Below are positions 43,897 through 51,602 of a stretch of DNA of 64,000 nt, in pieces (within the stretch, counting starts at the first letter, position 1; each line of letters opens with the position of its first letter). The position numbers and the translations under genes were made by a program. Origin of the DNA: Agrococcus sp. Marseille-Q4369. Lineage in GTDB: Bacteria > Actinomycetota > Actinomycetes > Actinomycetales > Microbacteriaceae. A model generated the notes under the pieces. That model made no database searches. It was not told the origin of the DNA and saw only the letters and a program-made list of their open reading frames with translations. The stretch is taken from positions 558,001 through 622,000 of the forward strand of contig NZ_CP070501.1 of NCBI RefSeq assembly GCF_018308945.1, in the 5' to 3' direction.

Positions 43897-45126
43897 TCAG
43901 ACGATCGTGACGGCTGCCTCGAGCCGCTGCTCCGCGAGACGCGCGCCCTGCCCGAGCGACTCGAGCTTCGCCGCCGCGATCGACGGGTGGATGCGACCCC
44001 CGAGACCGCAGTCGGTCGACGCGATGACCCGCTCGGGCCCGACGATGCGAGCGAATCGCTCGATGCGGTCGGCGACGAGCTCGGGGTGCTCGACGACGTT
44101 GGTCGCGTGACCGACGACGCCGGGCGCGATGCGCTTGTGCGCCGGCAGCTCGACGTGCTCCCACACGCGCCACTCGTGCTCGTGGCGGGCGTTGGCGGCC
44201 TCGAAGGAATAGCTGCCGGCGTTCACCTCGAGCACGAGCTCGGCGATGTCGGCGAACGGGATGTCGGTCGTGTGCGGGCCGTGCCACGAGCCCCAGCACA
44301 AGTGCAGGCGCACGAGCTCCTCTGGCAGGCCGCGGATGGCGTGGTTGAGCGCCTCGACGCGGATGCGCGTGAAGGCGAGGTAGTCCTCGAGCGACGGCTC
44401 GGGGCTGATCTGGTCCCAGTTCTCGGCGAGCGACGGGTCGTCGATCTGCACGATGAAGCCGGCTTGGGTGATGGCGGTGTACTCCTCGCGCAGCACTTCG
44501 GCCCAGGCCCAGATGTGCTCCTCCTCGCTCGCGTAGTGGCGGTTCGCGATGCGCGCCGCCGAGCCGGGCGAGAGCGCCGTCAGGAACCCCTGCTCGGCCC
44601 CGGTCGACGCGATGCCGCGACGGAGGTTCGCGATGTCGGTCGCGAGCGCCTCCTGGCCCGTGTACCGGAGAGGGCCGGTCGTGGCGGGGAACGCCGTCGC
44701 CGGGCTCTGCTCGAGCACCGGGTGCTCGGGGTCGAGGTAGGCATCGGCGAAGCGCACCCAGTCGCGCCGGTCGGGGAACGATGTGAGGCGCACGTCACCG
44801 GGCGCCGAGCGCTGCGGCGGCTCGGTGAAGATGTCCTCGCCCGTGATCTCGAGCCCCTCGACGCGCTGGAACACGTACGTCCACCAAGCGGCGTAGTCGA
44901 GCGAGCTCGACATCGCCTTGCCGTACTCGCCGTCGCCGACGATCGTGATGCCGAGGTCGCGCTGGCGGCGGACGAGGTCGGCGACGGCGTCGGCGAGCAG
45001 CGTCTCGAACTCGGGGGTGCGCTGGAGCGTCAGGCCGTCGTCGGCGAACGTCCGTGCGGCGTTCGCGGCGATGAGCTCGGGCGTGCGCGGCAGGCTGCCG
45101 GCGTGGGTGATGTCGATGCGAGTCAT
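43897..45126 (-). CDS. Core MetE-like (cobalamin-independent) methyltransferase
   Basis: 409 aa from ATG at 45126 with GGAGGAGA upstream. It corresponds to the catalytic C-terminal half of MetE only: ITHAGSLPRTPEL, DLGITIVGDGEYGKAMSSSLDYAAWW, VQIDDPSLAENWD, the zinc ligands in LHLCWGSWHGPH, and the final Cys in ASTDCGLGGRIHPS. Length and motifs are those of YxjG/YxjH-like core-MetE proteins, which move methyl groups onto thiols without the N-terminal folate domain. It faces the sulfur operon tail to tail and likely works on its product. Confidence 0.88.
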   Translation of the reverse strand: MTRIDITHAGSLPRTPELIAANAARTFADDGLTLQRTPEFETLLADAVADLVRRQRDLGITIVGDGEYGKAMSSSLDYAAWWTYVFQRVEGLEITGEDIFTEPPQRSAPGDVRLTSFPDRRDWVRFADAYLDPEHPVLEQSPATAFPATTGPLRYTGQEALATDIANLRRGIASTGAEQGFLTALSPGSAARIANRHYASEEEHIWAWAEVLREEYTAITQAGFIVQIDDPSLAENWDQISPEPSLEDYLAFTRIRVEALNHAIRGLPEELVRLHLCWGSWHGPHTTDIPFADIAELVLEVNAGSYSFEAANARHEHEWRVWEHVELPAHKRIAPGVVGHATNVVEHPELVADRIERFARIVGPERVIASTDCGLGGRIHPSIAAAKLESLGQGARLAEQRLEAAVTIV

Positions 45127-45206
45127 GGCGGTTCTCCTCCGGGTCGGGTGCTCGGCACGCTATCGGCGCGGCCGAGCGGCCCGGTAGCCGTGCCGGTCAC
45201 GCTTCG

Positions 45207-46943
45207 TCACAGTCGACGACGGACGAGGTTCGACACGACGACGTGCGCGAGCGGCAGCGCCGAGAGCAGCATGAGCGCCGTGCCGAGCACGCCGTCCTGC
45301 GGCAGCAGCACCGCGCCGGCCACGAGCAGGCCCGCGAAGAGGATCGCCGAGACGAGCCGCCGGAGCATTCGCTCGACACGCGCGATCCGCCGCTCGAGCG
45401 CGGGAGCGGTGACGGCGAGCCGCCCCTCCTCGAGCCGCGTGACCACGCGGTCGATGCGGCCGGGCAGCCGCGCCGCGACCGCGGCCGCGTCGAGCCCCTC
45501 CTGCGCGATCGAGCGCACGAGCCCGCCCCGCTCCTCGCGCAGCAGCCGCGCGGCGTAGGGCTCCACCGCATCCCACAGGTTGAAGCCCGGGTCGAGCGAC
45601 GAGCACATGCCCGAGGTGAGCGACATCGCGCGCACGATGAGCAGGAAGTCCTCGGGCAGCTGGAACGGCATCGTGCGCAGCACGTCGCCGAACTCGATCG
45701 CGAAGTCGCGGAACTCCCGCGGGTCGACCTCGCGCAGCTCGGCGAAGCCCATGCCCCCGAAGCGCGCGAACGCGTGCGACATCGCGCGCTCGAGCTCGTC
45801 GGCGTCGGCAGTCGGCAGCAGCGCGCCGAGGTCCTGCATCGCGGCGACGAGCCCCCGGCCGTCGCGGCCGGCGGCCGCGATGAGCATGCGCCGCAGCCCC
45901 GCGCGCGTGCCGGGCGGCACCTCCCCCATCATCCCGAAGTCGACGAAGGTGATGCGCCATGCCCGGTTCGACGCAACCGGTCCCGACGCATCCGGGCCCG
46001 ACGCAACCGGGCCAGACGCATCCGGCCCCGTCGGGGTCACGAAGAGGTTGCCGGGGTGCGGGTCGGCGTGGAAGAAGCCGTGCGAGAAGAGCTGGTCGAA
46101 CATGACCGCGGCGAAGGTCGCGGCGACCTCGGCGGGATCGATGCCCGCGGCGAGGAGCGCCTCGCGGTCGTTGATCTTGATCGCCGCGACATCGCGGAGC
46201 ACGAGCACGCGGCGGCTCGAGCGCTCCCACACGACGTCGGGCACACCGACGCGCGCGTCGCCCGCGAACGACTCGGCGAAGCGCTCGGCGCTCGCGGCCT
46301 CGTGCAGGTAGTCGATCTCCTCGAGGCTCGTGACCGCGAACTCCTCGATGAGCGCGGGCACGTCGACGCGGGTCGCGACGACGCGCACGCGGCTGAGCCA
46401 CCGCGCGATGCGGCGCAGCGCCGCGAGATCGACGTCGACGATCGCGTCGATGCCGGGCCGCTGCACCTTGACGATCGCGGCGTCGATGCCGGTGGCGGAT
46501 GCGTCGGCCGCGGTCAGGCGCGCGCGGTGCGCCTGGCCGAGCGAGGCTGCCGCGAGCGGCTCGCGCTCGACCCACGCGAGCGCGCGCTCGAGCGGCATCC
46601 CGAGCTCCACCTCGGCGAGCGCCCGGATCGCCTGGAACGGCACGGCGGGCGCCTCGTCCTGCAGACCCTCGAGCTCGCGCGTGATCTCCGGCGGGAGCAC
46701 GTCGAGGCGCGATGACATGAACTGGCCCACCTTGATCATGAGCCCGCCGAGGTCGACGGCCAGCACGTGGAAGCGGCGGGCGAGCCGCCGCAGCCGCGCG
46801 CTGCGCCCGCGGGCTGCGAGCGCACCGAGGCCGAGGCGCGGGAGCAGCAGCTCGAACCACCACATGACCGCGAGGTGCCGGGCGGCGAAGCGCAGGATGC
46901 GCCGGTAGCGCGCTCGCGTGCTGCCGGCGTCGGGCATGGCCAC
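45207..46943 (-). CDS. UbiB/AarF (ABC1) family atypical kinase
   Basis: 578 aa. The family KxGQ motif is in GGLMIKVGQFMSSRLDVLPP; the Ala-rich nucleotide loop PLAAASLGQAHRA, the catalytic region FFHADPHPGNLFV and the metal-binding ITFVDFGMMGEV are all present, with two C-terminal membrane helices (LFAGLLVAGAVLLP, ALMLLSALPLAHVVVSNLV). Such proteins support isoprenoid-quinone or lipid metabolism. A 20-residue Gly-Pro-Asp-Ala-Ser-type repeat is inserted between the HxDxHxGN loop and DFG. GGAGTG lies upstream of the ATG. Confidence 0.92.
   Translation of the reverse strand: MAMPDAGSTRARYRRILRFAARHLAVMWWFELLLPRLGLGALAARGRSARLRRLARRFHVLAVDLGGLMIKVGQFMSSRLDVLPPEITRELEGLQDEAPAVPFQAIRALAEVELGMPLERALAWVEREPLAAASLGQAHRARLTAADASATGIDAAIVKVQRPGIDAIVDVDLAALRRIARWLSRVRVVATRVDVPALIEEFAVTSLEEIDYLHEAASAERFAESFAGDARVGVPDVVWERSSRRVLVLRDVAAIKINDREALLAAGIDPAEVAATFAAVMFDQLFSHGFFHADPHPGNLFVTPTGPDASGPVASGPDASGPVASNRAWRITFVDFGMMGEVPPGTRAGLRRMLIAAAGRDGRGLVAAMQDLGALLPTADADELERAMSHAFARFGGMGFAELREVDPREFRDFAIEFGDVLRTMPFQLPEDFLLIVRAMSLTSGMCSSLDPGFNLWDAVEPYAARLLREERGGLVRSIAQEGLDAAAVAARLPGRIDRVVTRLEEGRLAVTAPALERRIARVERMLRRLVSAILFAGLLVAGAVLLPQDGVLGTALMLLSALPLAHVVVSNLVRRRL
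45970..46029 (-). repeat. 4 x 15 bp in-frame tandem repeat in the UbiB-like gene
   Basis: Units 45970-45984, 45985-45999, 46000-46014 and 46015-46029 alternate GACGCAACCGG and GACGCATCCGG cores and encode GPDAS/GPVAS repeats. Length is a multiple of three so the kinase frame is kept. It falls in a surface loop of the active site. Confidence 0.88.
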
Positions 46944-46972
46944 TCCTTGCGCCCGCCGCGGCGGGATCCGGG

Positions 46973-47530
46973 TCAGTCCTGGGCGAGGATGGCGTAGAGC
47001 CTACGCCGTGCCTCGTCGAGCACCTCCACCGCTCGCTGCACCTGCTCGGGGCTGCCGGAGCGATGCACCTGGGCGGCCGCTTGCGCGAGATCCATGCCCG
47101 CGCGCGGGAGCGCGCCGTGACCGCCGGGCCCGCGCTCGGTCGCGAGCCACGGGGCCGGCCGGTCGGCGGCCTCGTCGGCCTCCGCGCGCCCCGCCTCGGT
47201 GAGCGAGTAGGTCTTCCGCCCGTTCGCCTCCTCGGCCGCGATGAGGCCCTCGTCGGCGAGCAGCTGCAGCGTCGGGTAGACGGAGCCGGCGCTCGGGCGC
47301 CACGCGCCGCCGCTGCGCTCCTCGATCTCGCGGATGATCTGGTAGCCGTGCATCGGCCGCTCAACGAGCAGCGCGATGACCGCTGCCCGCACGTCGCCGC
47401 GCCCCATGCGCGTCGGTCCCCCGCGCTTCTCGAAGGCCGAGCGCAGCTGCTCCATCGCCTCCCACATCCCCGCCCCGGGCGGGCCGAACCCGAATCCCCG
47501 CGGCCCGTAGCCGCCCCTTGCACCGTGCAC
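46973..47530 (-). CDS. PadR family transcriptional regulator
   Basis: 185 aa from GTG at 47530, with GGAGG 5 nt upstream. A Gly/Phe-rich N-terminus (GARGGYGPRGFGFGPPG) precedes the winged helix RMGRGDVRAAVIALLVERPMHGYQIIREIEERSGG, AWRPSAGSVYPTLQLLADEGLI and GRKTYSLTEAG. A C-terminal helix gives dimerisation. These regulators generally repress themselves and a neighbouring membrane protein or transporter; here the UbiB-like gene 29 bp downstream is in the same transcript. Confidence 0.93.
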   Translation of the reverse strand: MHGARGGYGPRGFGFGPPGAGMWEAMEQLRSAFEKRGGPTRMGRGDVRAAVIALLVERPMHGYQIIREIEERSGGAWRPSAGSVYPTLQLLADEGLIAAEEANGRKTYSLTEAGRAEADEAADRPAPWLATERGPGGHGALPRAGMDLAQAAAQVHRSGSPEQVQRAVEVLDEARRRLYAILAQD

Positions 47531-47554
47531 GATGACCTCCTCGTCGTCGCGTGA

Positions 47555-47576
47555 GCGATAGCCGACGATATATCGC
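47555..47576. promoter_or_regulatory. Palindromic operator candidate upstream of padR
   Basis: GCGATA (47555-47560) and TATCGC (47571-47576) are inverted, and the right half contains the perfect palindrome CGATATATCG (47566-47575). It lies 25-46 bp before the padR start and between padR and putP. AT content is unusual for the window. Self-repression is the simplest reading. Confidence 0.55.
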
Positions 47577-47659
47577 CGAGGCGCCGAGCGGAAGAGGGTG
47601 GACTCCGTGGGAACGGTGTCCGGATAGGCTGATCACCGCACCGACAGAGGGAGACGACG

Positions 47660-49219
47660 ATGTCTGACGTGACCTTCCAGCTGCTCGCCATCGGGCTCTA
47701 CTTCGCCGCGATGATCGCCATCGGCGTCTACGCCGCGCGGAAGACGAAGAGCCACGAGGACTACATGCTCGCGGGGCGCGAGCTCAACCCCGTCACCGCG
47801 GCGCTCTCCGCTGGCGCTTCCGACATGTCGGGCTGGCTGCTCATGGGCCTCCCCGGCGCGATCTTCGCCGCAGGGCTCATCGAGGCGTGGATCGCGATCG
47901 GCCTGACGATCGGCGCGTACCTCAACTGGAAGTTCGTCGCGCCGCGCCTGCGCGCGTACACCGAGGTGGCGAGGAACTCGATCACGATCCCGAGCTTCTT
48001 CGAGAACCGGCTCCGCGACCGCTCGCGGCTGCTGCGCATCGTCTCGGGCCTCATCATCCTCGTCTTCTTCACCTTCTACGTCTCCTCCGGCATGGTCGCC
48101 GGCGGCGTCTTCTTCGAGTCGTCGTTCGGCGCCGACTACGTGTGGGGCATGCTGCTCGTGAGCGGCGTGACGCTCCTCTACACGCTCTTCGGCGGCTTCC
48201 TCGGAGCATCGCTCACCGACGTCGTGCAGGGCATGATGATGCTGCTCGCGCTCATCATCATCCCCGTGATCGCGTTCTTCACGGTCGGCGGCCTCGCCGG
48301 CGTGCAGGAGGGCATCGCCGACTCCGGCGCCGAGCTGCAGGGCCTCATCCCCGCCGACCTCAACGGCCTCGCGGTGCTCGGCATCATCTCGTCGCTCGCG
48401 TGGGGCCTCGGCTACGTCGGCCAGCCGCACATCATCGTGCGCTTCATGGCTCTCAAGTCGGTGCCGGCGGCACGGCCCGCCCGCCGCATCGGCATCTCGT
48501 GGATGATCATCTCCCTCGTCGGCGCCGTCGTCTCCGGCTTCATCGGCATCGCCTACGTGCAGCAGTCGGGGCTCGCGCTCGACAACCCCGAGACGATCGT
48601 GCTCGCCATGTCGCAGGCACTGCTGCACCCGTTCGTCGCGGGTCTCGTGCTCGCGGCGGTGCTCGCGGCGATCATGTCGACGCTCTCGAGCCAGCTCATC
48701 GTGTGCTCGTCGGCGCTCGTCGAGGACCTGTTCCAGGTCTTCGTCAAGCGTCAGCCCTCGCAGCGCACGCTCGTGCTGCTCGGCCGCGCGTGCGTGCTCG
48801 CGGTCGCGGCGATCGCCGCGGTGCTCGCGATCAGCCCGTCCGACACGATCCTCGGCCTCGTCGGCTTCGCATGGGCCGGCTTCGGTGCCGCGTTCGGCCC
48901 GATCGTGCTGCTGAGCCTCTTCTGGCGCCGCCTGACGAGCTGGGGCGCGCTCGCCGGCATGATCGTCGGCGCCGCGACCGTGTTCATCTGGGATGCGATC
49001 GAGCAGGCGACCGACATCGCCTTCTTCACGCTCTACGAGATCGTGCCGGGCTTCGCGCTCAACCTGCTGGTCGCGATGCTCGTGAGCCTCGCGACGCAGC
49101 GCCACGACGACGACGTGCAGGAGGAGTTCACCCGCACGGGTCGCATCGTCGCGATCAAGCGCGACCAGCCGGTCGACGTGAGCCCGTCGGCCGCGGCCGA
49201 TCGCAACGTCCTCCCCTGA
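47660..49219 (+). CDS. putP: Sodium/proline symporter
   Basis: 519 aa, GAGGGAGA before the ATG. Solute:sodium symporter fold with about 13 helices: MLAGRELNPVTAALSAGASDMSGWLLMGLPGA (Na+ site), GLGYVGQPHIIVRFMALKS and AAVLAAIMSTLSSQLIVCSSALVEDLF, all PutP hallmarks. It imports proline with sodium. No putA is in the window. Divergent from padR. Confidence 0.94.
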   Translation: MSDVTFQLLAIGLYFAAMIAIGVYAARKTKSHEDYMLAGRELNPVTAALSAGASDMSGWLLMGLPGAIFAAGLIEAWIAIGLTIGAYLNWKFVAPRLRAYTEVARNSITIPSFFENRLRDRSRLLRIVSGLIILVFFTFYVSSGMVAGGVFFESSFGADYVWGMLLVSGVTLLYTLFGGFLGASLTDVVQGMMMLLALIIIPVIAFFTVGGLAGVQEGIADSGAELQGLIPADLNGLAVLGIISSLAWGLGYVGQPHIIVRFMALKSVPAARPARRIGISWMIISLVGAVVSGFIGIAYVQQSGLALDNPETIVLAMSQALLHPFVAGLVLAAVLAAIMSTLSSQLIVCSSALVEDLFQVFVKRQPSQRTLVLLGRACVLAVAAIAAVLAISPSDTILGLVGFAWAGFGAAFGPIVLLSLFWRRLTSWGALAGMIVGAATVFIWDAIEQATDIAFFTLYEIVPGFALNLLVAMLVSLATQRHDDDVQEEFTRTGRIVAIKRDQPVDVSPSAAADRNVLP

Positions 49220-49323
49220 CGCCACCGCGACCCGACCGGTCCCCTTCGGACGGCGCCTGCGCGCGGCATGCGTCCAGTCGACCCCTTCCCGCTCACCCGA
49301 CCCGATGCATCCGGTGTCATCTC

Positions 49324-49364
49324 GCAGGACATCGGTGACAGTTCTGTGTCAGGACATCGGTGAC
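49324..49364. repeat. Left-end iterons of the IS (two copies)
   Basis: TCAGGACATCGGTGAC occurs at 49349-49364 and, with one changed base, at 49324-49339, a 25-bp period. Probable transposase binding sites. Confidence 0.75.
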
Positions 49365-49411
49365 TGTTCGGGTGGTCTTGGTGGTGACTCTTCTTCGGGT
49401 CGAATCGGCGT

Positions 49412-50665
49412 GTGAAGCGTGTTGAGCCAGTTGATCCTCGTGTCCGTCTCGCGATCGTCCGGTGGCCGGATGATGCTCCGCGCGGGGCGGTGACGACGTT
49501 CTGCGCGGAGCATGGGATCACGCCGAAGACGTTCCACGCGATCCGGAAGCGGGTGCGGGAGGAAGGACCGGCGGCGGCGCTTGAGCCGCGCTCGCGGCGC
49601 CCTCGGTCGAGCCCGACCAAGATCGGCGACGACGTGAAGCAGCAGGCGCTGGACGTGCGTGCCGCGCTGGAGCGCTCCGGCCTGGATCACGGGCCGATCA
49701 GCGTGCACGACAAGATGCTGGCGCTGGGTCTTGCGGCCCCGTCGGAGTCGTCGCTGGCGCGCATCTTCCGGGCCGCGGGCGTGGCCCGGCGGGAGCCGAA
49801 GAAGAAGCCGCGCGCCGCGTACCGCCGCTTCGTCTATCCGGCCCCGAACGCATGCTGGCAGCTGGATGCGACCGAATACGTCCTCACCGGCGGGCGGCGC
49901 TGCGTCATCTTCCAACTCGAGGACGATCACTCTCGAGTCGAGGTCGCCTCGCATGTCGCGGCCGGCGAGACGGCCGAGGCGGCGCTGACGGTAATGAAGA
50001 AGGGCATCGCGGCGCGCGGCGTCCCGCAGCGGCTGCTGACCGACAACGGATCGGCGCTGAACCCGACCCGGCGTGGCTGGCAAGGGCCGCTGGTGACGTA
50101 CGTCACCTCGCTCGGCGTCGAGGCGATCACCGGCCGCCCCTACCGGCCGACCACCCAGGGCAAGAACGAGCGCCTCCACCAGACGCTGTTCCTCTGGCTC
50201 AACAAGCAGCCGCTGGCCGAGAGCCTCGCCGAGCTCCAGGCGCAGGTCGACGCGTTCGATGCGATCTACAACCACGAGCGCGGCCACCAGGCGCTCCCCG
50301 GCCGGATGACGCCGCAACGGGCGTGGGACGCGACACCGGTCGCCGAGCCGCCACGACCCGATCCCGACCGGCCAGCGCCGACCCCCCCGGCGCCGCCGGT
50401 CCCGACGGCGTGGATCCGGCACGGCGCGCACGGCGACCAGCAGCGCACCGTCCACGCGAGCGGCTACGTGAAGCTGCACGGCGTCCGTTTCCAGCTCGGC
50501 GCTATCCATGCCGGCAACCTCGTCCAGGTCGTCTGGGACCCGGAGAACGTGCTCTTCTTCGACGGCGACGGCACGCTCCTGATCGCGCACCACTGGCCCA
50601 AACCCGGCGTCACCTACGTCGGCAACCGCCCCCGCGCCCAACCTGACCTGTCACCGATGTCCTGA
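49412..50665 (+). CDS. IS481 family transposase
   Basis: 417 aa from GTG at 49412. N-terminal helix-turn-helix (TFCAEHGITPKTFHAIRKRV) and linker, then an RNase H-like integrase core: ACWQLDATEYVL (Asp152), LLTDNGSAL (Asp211) and GKNERLHQTL (Glu253). RPYRPTTQGKNERLHQ is the IS3/IS481 signature. A C-terminal beta-rich domain (WIRHGAHGDQQRTVHASGYV) completes it. No frameshift or stop is present, so it looks active. Confidence 0.94.
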   Translation: MKRVEPVDPRVRLAIVRWPDDAPRGAVTTFCAEHGITPKTFHAIRKRVREEGPAAALEPRSRRPRSSPTKIGDDVKQQALDVRAALERSGLDHGPISVHDKMLALGLAAPSESSLARIFRAAGVARREPKKKPRAAYRRFVYPAPNACWQLDATEYVLTGGRRCVIFQLEDDHSRVEVASHVAAGETAEAALTVMKKGIAARGVPQRLLTDNGSALNPTRRGWQGPLVTYVTSLGVEAITGRPYRPTTQGKNERLHQTLFLWLNKQPLAESLAELQAQVDAFDAIYNHERGHQALPGRMTPQRAWDATPVAEPPRPDPDRPAPTPPAPPVPTAWIRHGAHGDQQRTVHASGYVKLHGVRFQLGAIHAGNLVQVVWDPENVLFFDGDGTLLIAHHWPKPGVTYVGNRPRAQPDLSPMS

Positions 50666-50716
50666 CACATCAAACGTCACCGATGTCCTGACCCAGAACT
50701 GTCACCGATGTCCTGA
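50650..50716. repeat. Right-end iterons of the IS (three copies)
   Basis: GTCACCGATGTCCTGA, the reverse complement of the left iteron, is at 50650-50665, 50676-50691 and 50701-50716. The first copy contains the last codons and the TGA stop of the transposase, so coding and binding functions overlap. Confidence 0.8.
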
Positions 50717-50838
50717 GACATCACACCCGATGCATCCGGTCGGATGGGCGCGAAGGGGTCGACTCGCGCTGCCGGCCGCGCGCGAACGGGTCCGGTCGGC
50801 GAAGGCGGGTCGAGTCGCAGAGGGCATCCGCTCGCGAA

Positions 50839-50878
50839 CACGGAAGCGGGCCTCCCGACCGGGAGGCCCGCTTCCGTG
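50839..50878 (-). terminator. Strong hairpin terminator of the FMN reductase gene
   Basis: An 18-bp perfect stem (CACGGAAGCGGGCCTCCC and its complement) with a GACC loop, ending 8 bp before the stop of the minus-strand gene at 50886. Confidence 0.85.
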
Positions 50879-50885
50879 GGATGCG

Positions 50886-51461
50886 TCAGGCGCTGACGAG
50901 CGCGCCCTCGCGCACCGACTCCATCGCCTTCGTCCAGACGATCAGCTGGTCGAGCATCGGCGGCACCGACTCGGCCTGCAGCTCGGTCGGCTTGAAGGTG
51001 GAGAAGTTCTCGAAGTCGGTGAAGAGCGAGAACATGCCCGTCTTCTGCACGTGCGCGACCTGGAGCTCGGAGAGGATGCCGCGCAGGTGCTCGATGGCGC
51101 GGACGCCCATCGCCGAGCCGTAGCCGACGATGCCGGCGGCCTTGTTGTTCCACTCGGCGTTGAGGAAGGAGATCGCGTTCGCGAGCGCCGGGGTCACCGA
51201 GTGGTTGTACTCGCCCGTGACGAAGACGTAGCCGTCGAACTCGGCGATCTTCGCCGACCACGCCTTCGTGTGGTCCTTCGTGTACTGCTGGTAGCCGGCC
51301 GGCAGCGGCTCGTCGTAGAGCGGCAGGTCGTAGTCGGCGATGTCGACCAGCTCGTACTCCGCGTCACCGCGCTGCTGCGCGAGCTCGAGGACCCAGTCCG
51401 CGACACCGCGGTTGATGCGGCCGGGGCGGGTGCTGCCGGTGATGATGGCGATCTTCGACAT
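50886..51461 (-). CDS. NADPH-dependent FMN reductase family protein
   Basis: 191 aa from ATG at 51461 behind AAGGAG. Flavodoxin-like: IAIITGSTRPGRINRGVADWVLE is the phosphate loop, VDIADYDLPLYDEPLP and YVFVTGEYNHSVTPALANAISFL the flavin and NADPH regions, as in SsuE/ChrR/azoreductase-type enzymes. It could supply FMNH2 to the LLM monooxygenases in the window, but linkage is only by proximity. Confidence 0.92.
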   Translation of the reverse strand: MSKIAIITGSTRPGRINRGVADWVLELAQQRGDAEYELVDIADYDLPLYDEPLPAGYQQYTKDHTKAWSAKIAEFDGYVFVTGEYNHSVTPALANAISFLNAEWNNKAAGIVGYGSAMGVRAIEHLRGILSELQVAHVQKTGMFSLFTDFENFSTFKPTELQAESVPPMLDQLIVWTKAMESVREGALVSA

Positions 51462-51590
51462 GAATCGTCTCCTTGGATGGTGATCGGCGTCGCGTGGTGC
51501 GACGCTTCGAGCTGCTGTCGCGCGGGATCCGAACCCGCACAGTCGATCCAACCACTTCAAATCAGAACTATTCCCGTCCGGCCGGCGCCC

Positions 51591-51596
51591 TAGGAT
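51591..51596 (+). promoter_or_regulatory. -10 element (TAGGAT), leaderless start of the FAD oxidoreductase
   Basis: TAGGAT ends 6 nt before the ATG at 51603; no Shine-Dalgarno. The best match to the consensus in the window. Confidence 0.55.
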
Positions 51597-51602
51597 CGCG
51601 GC

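Larger units (their letters stand above)
49315..50725 (+). mobile_element. Complete IS481-family insertion sequence
   Basis: 1,411 bp. The terminal 50 bp at each end (49315-49364 and 50676-50725) are inverted repeats with 46 of 50 matches, beginning TGT. A 14-bp direct repeat CCCGATGCATCCGG flanks both ends (49301-49314 and 50726-50739), the target duplication. One transposase gene fills it. Iterated 16-bp motifs mark both ends. Confidence 0.92.
49276..50764. repeat. 64-bp imperfect palindrome split by the IS element
   Basis: Left arm 49276-49307 and right arm 50733-50764 are each 32 nt, and 28 of 32 positions are complementary (both begin, reading inward, with AGTCGACCCCTTC). Removing the IS and one target copy joins them into one 64-bp palindrome centred on GATG|CATC, between putP and the FMN reductase gene. 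It may have been a bidirectional terminator or an interspersed element. Confidence 0.75.

Noticed and set aside
45970-46029. Short repeats as a possible CRISPR array
   Set aside because: The units are 15 bp, directly abutting, in frame and translated inside a kinase; there are no spacers and no cas genes.
49324-50716. IS-end repeats as a replication origin or plasmid iterons
   Set aside because: They lie within the terminal inverted repeats of the IS with the expected symmetry; no replication gene is nearby.
50886-51461. FMN reductase as a member of the sulfur operon
   Set aside because: It is 7 kb away, on the other strand, with its own terminator and ribosome binding site; a functional link remains possible but is not shown.
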